Translations under genes and position numbers: made by a program | Part shown: piece after piece, positions 57,525 to 64,000 of the stretch | How positions within the stretch are numbered: the stretch's first letter is position 1 | How the letters are laid out: each line of letters opens with the position of its first letter | Notes under the pieces: model-generated | The model's input: only the letters and a program-made list of their open reading frames with translations | Databases searched by the model: none | Told to the model about the DNA's origin: nothing | DNA from: Rhodococcus coprophilus NBRC 100603 | GTDB lineage: Bacteria; Actinomycetota; Actinomycetes; Mycobacteriales; Mycobacteriaceae | Assembly: GCF_001895045.1 (NCBI RefSeq) | Contig: NZ_BDAM01000010.1 | Coordinates: 124,001 to 188,000, forward strand | Length of the DNA stretch: 64,000 bases | Direction of reading: 5' to 3'

Positions 57525-58667
57525 TCATGCCGACACCTCCGCAACTATCCCAAGCATCCTCGATGAACGCGCTTGTACGCTGAAGGAAGACAGATCAAGG
57601 TCTTCGTTACTCACAACTGACCCGAGCCCTTGGAATGCGTCAGACCATGCCGAACGCTCAACAACGAGGATCTGTTCACCCGCAGCATTGGCCATCCGTC
57701 CAAGATGTACCGCGGGCGTGACAACCACCTTCACACCACAAGCCAAGTAATCGACCAGCTTCATCAGCGACGAAGATTTCACATACTCCGACTCCCTGAA
57801 CGGTATCATCCCGACAGCGGAGGCCTTGAGAATGCGCAGGACATCTTCGTAATCGACGTTCCCAAGCTTATGCAGGTTCGGTGCATCACCGATCTCGCAT
57901 AGCCGAGGTCCGCCGCCCGCTACGATGAACAACCAATCCGGGTTGGACTTGACAGTGTTGTTCAACAGATCGAAATCGATTCTTTCATTTATCCCTCCAG
58001 CATAGACAGCTACTCGGGTTCGGTGCCCACCCGGGTCTATCGAAGCGATCCGCTCGAGGTCCACGCCGTTTTCAGCACAGTAAGTAAACACACCGAACAT
58101 TTCGAACTCGTCACGTAACGCTGGCGAAACCACGAACGTGGCGTCGGCCGCATCAGCGGTCCGCAATACATATTTCAGGTGCTGCCGACTACGCCGATCA
58201 TGGCGGCGGTTTGCACTCGGATCCCAGTGCCTGTCGATTACGTCGAAAATCCGAAAACGCCAGGTTTCGAGTGACACAATCTCGGGGAAGAACCACCAGT
58301 AGGCAAGGAGTCCAGGGTTCACAATGTCATATCTCCTGATCATCGCACGCACAACATGTAGCAGATAAATTGATACAACTTTTCGCCACCATGTCGGGAA
58401 GGCAAGCGGAACAAAATCGAACAACCGTGGAAGCGTCACCACATGGAGATTTCGGTCGATCGTACAATATGTCGAGCGCCAGTTCCTGAACGAGACCGCA
58501 GTACGAAGTAGGTCTCTCGGATCCCGGCGCGGCCTCTGCGTTGAACGACACAGGTACCATACGTCGAGCGTCTTGGAGAGTTCGCGGGTCATTTGAAGTG
58601 AGGTTTGGTTGGCTTTCGATTCGAATGGAATGCCCCCCAACACAATTATCGATTCACCCGGATACAT
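57525..58667 (-). CDS. Glycosyltransferase, GT4-like
   Basis: The protein has 380 residues. I chose ATG 58667 because AGGAAGG lies 5 nt upstream, although an ATG at 58712 is in frame. The two-Rossmann architecture is suggested by ESIIVLGGIPFESKANQTSLQMTRELSKTLDVWYL at the N-terminus and VAVYAGGINERIDFDLL, LFIVAGGGP, LGNVDYEDVLRILKASAVGMIPF and KLVDYLACGVKVVVTP in the donor half. The strict E-x7-E motif is not present, as in TuaH-like members. It is the last gene of the minus-strand operon and overlaps the flippase gene by 14 bp. Confidence 0.83.
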   Translation of the reverse strand: MYPGESIIVLGGIPFESKANQTSLQMTRELSKTLDVWYLCRSTQRPRRDPRDLLRTAVSFRNWRSTYCTIDRNLHVVTLPRLFDFVPLAFPTWWRKVVSIYLLHVVRAMIRRYDIVNPGLLAYWWFFPEIVSLETWRFRIFDVIDRHWDPSANRRHDRRSRQHLKYVLRTADAADATFVVSPALRDEFEMFGVFTYCAENGVDLERIASIDPGGHRTRVAVYAGGINERIDFDLLNNTVKSNPDWLFIVAGGGPRLCEIGDAPNLHKLGNVDYEDVLRILKASAVGMIPFRESEYVKSSSLMKLVDYLACGVKVVVTPAVHLGRMANAAGEQILVVERSAWSDAFQGLGSVVSNEDLDLSSFSVQARSSRMLGIVAEVSA

Positions 58668-59838
58668 TCGACCTTCCTTTCCTCGATACCCGCAGAGCAC
58701 ACAAAAGCGCAAGAAAGAGCGACTCCGATATCAAGAGGGAGATCGCGGATGAAGTTGCGCCCCCACGAGCCAGCGCAATAAGAGAAACAATCTGCACGAT
58801 CAGCGCCACGACGTAGAACGTCGTGGTCCGACCATACGCGCCCTCGGCAACGAGCGACGTAAGAACTACAGTCGCCCCATAAGCCAGCGGAATTTGAAGT
58901 GACAAAACCATGAGCGCCGGGGCGGACGCCCCCGCCTCGCCCCCGTAAACGAACTCCAAGATCGACTCTCCGGAGATGAACACGACCAAGGGCACGAAGA
59001 TGGAAGCGCCTACCGTTACTAGAAATACACGAAGAATGCTGTATTCGTGCCGGACGAACAACGGCAACAAGACCGTCTGCAAGATATTTGCGGGGATGAG
59101 CAGCAACATCTGGATTCGCAGGGCCGTCGACAAGATGACAAATTCTGATTCAGCGAGTAAATACGATCCCCCGATCGTAAGGCAGGAAGCATAGGCGTGC
59201 ACAACCAGAGCCTGAACGATCAACCACCTCGACGCATACATCCAATCGGGGCGGATTTTCGGGGTCAGCGAAGTAAAGTACAAGCGAAGCGAACCGTGCG
59301 ACAGCCACACTATTGCCAAGAATGCCGCCAGAGAACCAGCTGAATACGCAAAGGCAGCGAACAGCGTTGGTGTAACAGAGAGGATTGCGATCCCAAGACC
59401 AGCTGTGACCACCGCCGAAGTCACTCGCCCCAGAGCGAGCGCTGACATGTTACCGCGCGCTTGGAGCAGATAAGTCGGCGCTGCAGCCGCGCCGAGCGGC
59501 GCCAGGACCAATGCCAGTGTCATACCGACGCCGGCGTTCATGCAAGATATCGGGACGACGATCGCGAGACCGATCATGGCGAGGACCAACTGGACCGAAG
59601 AGGTTTCGCGTACAACCACCCGCACCCGATCGCCCGCGGCGATACGCCGGACCGCGTGTGCAGTCAAACCCGCGTCTCCGACCACAGTGGCGTACATCAG
59701 AAGGGACTGCGCAACGCTCAGGTGCGCGAGTTCCGTCAGCCCGACCCGCCTCGCGAAATACGCTGTGAAGGCAAAGAGAGCGAGTTTACTTACTGCTTCC
59801 CCGAAACCCAGCGCGAAACTACCTCGCAGTATCCTCAC
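58654..59838 (-). CDS. Wzx-like polysaccharide flippase
   Basis: The protein has 394 residues and is almost entirely membrane helices (about 11-12). The start MRILRGSFALGFGEAVSKLALFAFTAYFARRVG is typical of MATE/Wzx flippases, where the first helix carries G-x-x-x-S/A-K residues. It would move undecaprenyl-linked repeat units across the membrane. The GTG start overlaps the stop of the polymerase gene as GTGA. It is somewhat short for the family, but no frameshift is seen. Confidence 0.83.
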   Translation of the reverse strand: MRILRGSFALGFGEAVSKLALFAFTAYFARRVGLTELAHLSVAQSLLMYATVVGDAGLTAHAVRRIAAGDRVRVVVRETSSVQLVLAMIGLAIVVPISCMNAGVGMTLALVLAPLGAAAAPTYLLQARGNMSALALGRVTSAVVTAGLGIAILSVTPTLFAAFAYSAGSLAAFLAIVWLSHGSLRLYFTSLTPKIRPDWMYASRWLIVQALVVHAYASCLTIGGSYLLAESEFVILSTALRIQMLLLIPANILQTVLLPLFVRHEYSILRVFLVTVGASIFVPLVVFISGESILEFVYGGEAGASAPALMVLSLQIPLAYGATVVLTSLVAEGAYGRTTTFYVVALIVQIVSLIALARGGATSSAISLLISESLFLALLCALRVSRKGRSNVSG

Positions 59839-61244
59839 GTCGCGGCCTTACGACCCGGATTGTTGTTTCCGGGTTTCCTCCTCGAATCGCCGCGCCCGCC
59901 GTTCGCCGCTGCAAGCCCGACCAACATCCAGGTCTCCAAAAGCCACAGGACACTCGTACCTATCGATATGGTCGTGTATGCGACCAATATCGCCGTGGCG
60001 ACGCCGAAACCGATGGCCCTGCCGGCGCGCCTCCACACCGCAAACACAACCATCGAAACAACCAGCAGGGTGATTATTCCCCCGTCGTACAACAGCTGCA
60101 AAGGCAGATTACCGAGATACGACGGACGCATCATATCCGGCACGGTCGGATCGAGGTGTCGCTGTCCGAACGAGTTGAATCCCGACCCGAAAACAAAGTT
60201 CTCCGTCGATGACGAGATATCGCTCCACGCAACCTTCCAACTGGTGTAACGAACAATCTCGGTCCCGCCGGAGAAATCCAGCCCGGTAGCGAATTTTGCG
60301 AGCCCGGGATCATATCTGGTCGCAAGCGACAACCCGATCCAGCATACGACGCCCACGAATGCAGCAGAAGCAATGATCCTACCTCGCGTGAAACCGAGAA
60401 TCGCCAGGGCTAGGACAAACGCCAGAAGCGCACCGCGCGTGTGCGTTGCGAGAATGGCAACAGGAGCAAGGAAGAGCATCGCAATGCGCAGACGAGAACT
60501 GAATTGGCGGAGCGGATCAGCTATGCAGATAACAGACCAGATACACACCAGGCCACCGAGAATATTCGCCTCGATGCTGAGCACATATACTGCGTAGCCG
60601 CCATACGCCGGATCGAATTGCGCACCGATGCTGTAGCCGGAAATATTCGACAGACCGTACAGAAGTATCGCAGTCAGCGCGACAGCAAAGTTCACCCACA
60701 CTGCCGATCGGACGATGAGTCCGATGAAATCAGGGTTGACGGATATCCAGAATGCAGCCGTAGCGCACACCGCCATCCAGGCGAGGGTCGAAATCGATTT
60801 ACCGACGTCTACCGAATGGAGTATCGAGACAACCGCGAGGTACGCGATCCAAAGGTATACGACAAGAAATAGATTGAGCTGGAACCTGGGGATTTTTCGT
60901 CGTTGTACGATATCGCCGAGTATCGAAATGAGAGCGGCTGCTCCGACTACGATCTCAGGACGCACGCTCGTCGGGCCGATCTCAGCGACCGGACGGGTGA
61001 CGAACATTGCGAGGACGAGGCCGATCGCAAGGTACCGCCGGTTCGCCGCGAGGAATACGACCAGCAGACCACCGCCGACCATGAGGACGGCCCCGAGACC
61101 CGTGAAAGCCGCGGCCGCCCCACCACCGATTGCGACCACAACGACGCCCGAAATGGTGGGGATGTTCTCGGGGCGACCTCGCCGTACTGGAAGCGCGCGC
61201 GCAATTCGGGAGGTCGTAGACTTCCGATCCGCTCGAGGTTCCAC
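59835..61244 (-). CDS. Wzy-like O-antigen/exopolysaccharide polymerase
   Basis: The protein has 469 residues with 10-12 membrane helices. A large periplasmic loop near residues 310-370 contains WSDISSSTENFVFGSGFNSFGQRHLDP, the kind of arginine/histidine-bearing loop seen in O-antigen ligase/polymerase (Wzy_C) proteins. It would join repeat units on the outer face of the membrane. The start GTG 61244 follows AGGTGA. It is the fourth recognised gene of the minus-strand operon and is translationally coupled to the flippase gene. Confidence 0.82.
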   Translation of the reverse strand: MEPRADRKSTTSRIARALPVRRGRPENIPTISGVVVVAIGGGAAAAFTGLGAVLMVGGGLLVVFLAANRRYLAIGLVLAMFVTRPVAEIGPTSVRPEIVVGAAALISILGDIVQRRKIPRFQLNLFLVVYLWIAYLAVVSILHSVDVGKSISTLAWMAVCATAAFWISVNPDFIGLIVRSAVWVNFAVALTAILLYGLSNISGYSIGAQFDPAYGGYAVYVLSIEANILGGLVCIWSVICIADPLRQFSSRLRIAMLFLAPVAILATHTRGALLAFVLALAILGFTRGRIIASAAFVGVVCWIGLSLATRYDPGLAKFATGLDFSGGTEIVRYTSWKVAWSDISSSTENFVFGSGFNSFGQRHLDPTVPDMMRPSYLGNLPLQLLYDGGIITLLVVSMVVFAVWRRAGRAIGFGVATAILVAYTTISIGTSVLWLLETWMLVGLAAANGGRGDSRRKPGNNNPGRKAAT

Positions 61245-61331
61245 CAGATCACCTATTGCTCGCCGATGCGACCCGGGCGGAGACGGCGAACAGTGATCCC
61301 GCCCGTCCGATGGAGTGACTTCGCTGCTTGT

Positions 61332-62438
61332 TCATCCGCCTCCCGCCTTCGTCCGCCCACTGGTAGCCGACTCCGCTGACGCGATGACGTCACAGACGAC
61401 ACACTCGCGAACCTCCCTCGAAAACTTCTTCAGAACCGATTCCCGAGGCGGCAAGTCTTGCCACCGTCCGCGGTTCACAAGCGCGGTTCGGATGAACGCC
61501 GCGAGGCCCTCTACGGAGGGCATTTCAAGAACGGACATTGCCCCTACGAGCGGCAGGACCTCGGCAGCACCGCCCTCCAGGTGCCCCAAAGTATGAATCC
61601 CTGACGCCCATGCTTCGAGCGGCACCAACCCGAAAGACTCTGGGCGCGTGGGGAAACAAGCCACAGCGTCGACGACTCCCTCAAGACTCTGCACGCCGTC
61701 GACCTCCCCGACGTACGTGATGCGCCGGTCGGTTGCCGCCTCATCGATTATCGCTGCCAAGTGATGTTCCTGGCCGGGGAACGGTCCACCCGCGAGAACG
61801 AGGGTCATCTCCATATCGCGAAGTGCAGGACACCGAAGGGCGCGGACAACCTCCAGATGCCCCTTGCGCCCATTTGTGCGTCCGACAACTGCGATCGCGG
61901 GCCCACAACCGGTAGTTTTCGCAGAGAGCGAGCTGACCGCGTCCGGGGAGAAAATTGGATAGGTAACCGATATTCTGTCCGCTGATATACCGCCCTTCGA
62001 CAGCCATGCCTTGGCAGCCTCGCTGCACGCTGTAATCGGGAAGCTTCCGGCACGCAACAGCCGAATCAATACGACACCTACCGCCCCCCCTTGAATCTCG
62101 TGGACCGATACGTAGAAGCTCTGCCTCCGAAGCACCAGGAGTGGGATATAACTCGCCAAGGCAAGTGTCCAGACGACTACGAGATCTGCTCCGCGTATCA
62201 CCGCCGGCATCCGCGGATTGCCAATTGCTTTCAGCGACTGGGCACGACGGAGCACGTGGAGTTCAGGATCGACGACAACGCGTGCACCGAGTGCCGTAAG
62301 CTTCTCCGTCAGAGGACCTTTCATCGGTAGCACAACCGCTACATCCCACGCTTTCGAGAGAAATATCGACACCTCGTCCAACAGCACTCTGCTCGCACCG
62401 TACATATCGTTGCTACCGTGCAGGAAAGTCACCTTCAT
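61332..62438 (-). CDS. Glycosyltransferase, GT4 family
   Basis: The protein has 368 residues from the ATG at 62438 (MKVTFLHGSNDMYGASRVLLDEV), with AAGGAAG upstream and a 4-base ATGA overlap with the preceding gene. The donor-binding half has IAVVGRTNGRKGHLEVVRAL and the GT4 E-x7-E signature in RPESFGLVPLEAWASG. The H-G-S-N-D-x-Y-G-A start is common in exopolysaccharide glycosyltransferases. Substrate unknown. An 87-bp gap separates it from the polymerase gene. Confidence 0.87.
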   Translation of the reverse strand: MKVTFLHGSNDMYGASRVLLDEVSIFLSKAWDVAVVLPMKGPLTEKLTALGARVVVDPELHVLRRAQSLKAIGNPRMPAVIRGADLVVVWTLALASYIPLLVLRRQSFYVSVHEIQGGAVGVVLIRLLRAGSFPITACSEAAKAWLSKGGISADRISVTYPIFSPDAVSSLSAKTTGCGPAIAVVGRTNGRKGHLEVVRALRCPALRDMEMTLVLAGGPFPGQEHHLAAIIDEAATDRRITYVGEVDGVQSLEGVVDAVACFPTRPESFGLVPLEAWASGIHTLGHLEGGAAEVLPLVGAMSVLEMPSVEGLAAFIRTALVNRGRWQDLPPRESVLKKFSREVRECVVCDVIASAESATSGRTKAGGG

Positions 62439-63502
62439 GATCCGACTTCCTTCACCAAGAGGCGCCATCGGTCTCGGAATTGTTCTGGCCCCGTAGCAAC
62501 TCCTGCCCGCTCGATCGATCTCTCGCGTGAAGATTCCCATGCCGACCTGTCGCAGATACTGATCATGGACTCGAGCAGTCTTGCCTCGTCAGCAGCGTAG
62601 TCACGCCCGTAAGCGGGATGCCCGCCCATTACCTCTGCTAGAGCGCCCCGGGCAGTATGTACAACCGGCAATCCGTGTGATGCGGCCTCCAGAGCGGGGA
62701 GGCAGAAACCCTCGTCCAGAGACGCCACTATCAAACAGAACGCGTTGTCGTACAGATCAGAAAGATGTCGGCTGCTGATTCCCCTGACGATCTCGATCCA
62801 TTCATGCTCCGGATCCACACGGCCGATCGCGCGTTGCACGGCGGACTCCGCGTTGCCCGGCCGCGCAACCAATGTCAAACCGAAGTCGATGCCGCTCATA
62901 CGGCGTACGGTCGACACGGTATTGACAACGATATCGAGCCTTTTATGCCGATCGGTGGACGCCACTGCGAGTACGGTCGGCTTTTGCATGCGTTCCTCAT
63001 AGCCGGGATGGTTCGCGTTCGGCCGGGTTGATTGCGTCGGCCAAGGTATGACGACGATTCTGGTTTCCGGCCATCGTGCGAGTATCCGGTTCTTACTGTG
63101 CTCGGACGGAGTGACCACTACGCGGGCGGCGCGAACCGAGATACCGAAGGTCATCCTCGCGTACGCGTTGTAACCCCGGTCGAAAAGTGACGGGTGATCC
63201 AGAACCATCGTGTCGTGCATGATGACGATCGAGGGAAGATGTCGCGCGCCCATGCCCGTGTTGGTGCAATGCACGATGCAACAAGCATCGATTCTACTTG
63301 CAGTCCTCGGTGCATAGACGAAGTCCCACCTGAGCATTCCCGCCAACCGCCCGACCCTGGACTGCGGTTCTCTACCGACTGTCATCCGGTACACATCGGT
63401 GCCGCCGCCGGCAAGTGCACGGGCCACCTGCGTGGCCCCCATGCTCGAACCGCTGACCCCTCGTGCGCCGATGAAGTCGTTCAAAGCCACGATCATCGTC
63501 AT
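62435..63502 (-). CDS. Glycosyltransferase, GT4 family
   Basis: The protein has 355 residues. The N-terminal half shows HCTNTGMGARHLPSIVIMHDT and VVTPSEHSKNRIL. The donor half shows VLAVASTDRHKRLDIVV and the E-x7-E signature in DEGFCLPALEAASHGLPVV. Its ATG at 63502 overlaps the upstream stop as ATGA, and its own stop overlaps the next start the same way, so the three glycosyltransferase genes are tightly coupled. Confidence 0.86.
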   Translation of the reverse strand: MTMIVALNDFIGARGVSGSSMGATQVARALAGGGTDVYRMTVGREPQSRVGRLAGMLRWDFVYAPRTASRIDACCIVHCTNTGMGARHLPSIVIMHDTMVLDHPSLFDRGYNAYARMTFGISVRAARVVVTPSEHSKNRILARWPETRIVVIPWPTQSTRPNANHPGYEERMQKPTVLAVASTDRHKRLDIVVNTVSTVRRMSGIDFGLTLVARPGNAESAVQRAIGRVDPEHEWIEIVRGISSRHLSDLYDNAFCLIVASLDEGFCLPALEAASHGLPVVHTARGALAEVMGGHPAYGRDYAADEARLLESMISICDRSAWESSRERSIERAGVATGPEQFRDRWRLLVKEVGS

Positions 63503-64000
63503 GCCCCCGAAGCCAGTCGGTAGGAGCGTGAAAGCGCTTCGGCAAGAGTGCGTTCGGACAACTTCCTTGCCTGAACGAGAGCGATTCTACGATATTCGCT
63601 GCGGCGGGTCCGGTCTTCGGCCAGGTTCACGACCTTGTCGGAAAAATGACAAACAGCATCTCGGGGCATCGAACCGACTAGATCCTGTTCCGCCCACGGC
63701 ATGGGATCGTCCACCAAGAACTCTTCGAGTCCAACCATCTCTTCCACTGACGTGTTCCGAAACGCCAGCACGGGGCAGCCACATGCCATAGCTTCGATAG
63801 GAGGCAAACCCTGGCCCTCGTAGGCACTGGGATAAATGAAACAAATTGACGCGGAATACAAGTCGCGGAGCCCCTCATCGCTCAACTCGCCGACTACCGT
63901 GCAATCCGGGAACTCGTGTGCCCTTATTCCCCGGCCGGCGATTCTGACCTGGATCTCCGATTTTCTGAGCTGTTTCGCGATCTGCTGAATCCAGTGATAG
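63499..64000 (-). CDS. Glycosyltransferase, GT4 family (5' part outside the window)
   Basis: The frame is open from the stop at 63499-63501 to the right edge, giving at least 166 residues. The visible part is the donor-binding half: VRIAGRG, VVGELSDEGLRDLYSASICFIYPS and the E-x7-E signature in YEGQGLPPIEAMACGCPVLAF. No start codon in the window is convincing because homology continues to the edge. It is the first visible gene of the exopolysaccharide operon read leftwards. Confidence 0.87.
   Translation of the reverse strand, partial: YHWIQQIAKQLRKSEIQVRIAGRGIRAHEFPDCTVVGELSDEGLRDLYSASICFIYPSAYEGQGLPPIEAMACGCPVLAFRNTSVEEMVGLEEFLVDDPMPWAEQDLVGSMPRDAVCHFSDKVVNLAEDRTRRSEYRRIALVQARKLSERTLAEALSRSYRLASGA

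Overview
The window is high-GC actinobacterial DNA, most likely Rhodococcus or a close mycolic-acid-containing relative. The indicators are steroid-ring degradation genes of rhodococcal type (KshA, KstD, ketosteroid isomerase), a dnaK-grpE-dnaJ-hspR operon with HAIR-like operators, an EtfD-type iron-sulfur membrane oxidoreductase, an AlaA-type aminotransferase and an antigen-85-like acyltransferase. The order dnaK operon ... EtfD ... AlaA recalls the Mycobacterium tuberculosis Rv0337c-Rv0353 neighbourhood. No rRNA, tRNA, CRISPR array, insertion sequence or phage gene was recognised.

Layout. Positions 1-9000 form a steroid-nucleus catabolism island: KshA oxygenase (minus strand), an IclR regulator, a PadR regulator, then a plus-strand run of ketosteroid isomerase, a small CxxC protein, an Old Yellow Enzyme reductase, an HsaB-like flavin reductase and a luciferase-like monooxygenase. 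A small secreted protein follows, then KstD on the minus strand. Positions 9100-13400 hold hspR, dnaJ, grpE and dnaK, read leftwards with overlapping or closely spaced frames and two HAIR-like sites upstream of dnaK. From 13668 come a membrane-anchored Hsp70-like protein and two tandem secreted chymotrypsin-fold proteases. A NarL-type two-component system (18252-20086) lies divergent to an ABC permease/ATPase pair. A secreted glycine-rich protein is followed by EtfD, which has two operator-like palindromes upstream and a repetitive lysine-rich tail.

Positions 26633-46608 are the most distinctive region. They form one minus-strand unit: an AlkB-type hydroxylase, a 5911-residue five-module non-ribosomal peptide synthetase that begins with a condensation domain and ends with a thioesterase, and a secreted antigen-85-like acyltransferase whose start overlaps the synthetase stop. 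The arrangement suggests a dedicated pathway for an acylated, possibly exported, pentapeptide. It lies between genes that are adjacent in M. tuberculosis, so it looks like an insertion into a conserved backbone.

Positions 46800-51500 carry a cold-shock protein, AlaA, a candidate 6C-type small RNA, a YibE/F-like membrane protein and a second Hsp70-like membrane protein. From 51658 to the end is an exopolysaccharide locus: low-molecular-weight tyrosine phosphatase, Wzc-like tyrosine kinase, DUF4012 protein, a DUF1972 glycosyltransferase, then a tightly overlapping minus-strand operon of glycosyltransferases, Wzy-like polymerase and Wzx-like flippase that runs off the right edge. That last operon is visibly richer in A+T than the rest of the window.
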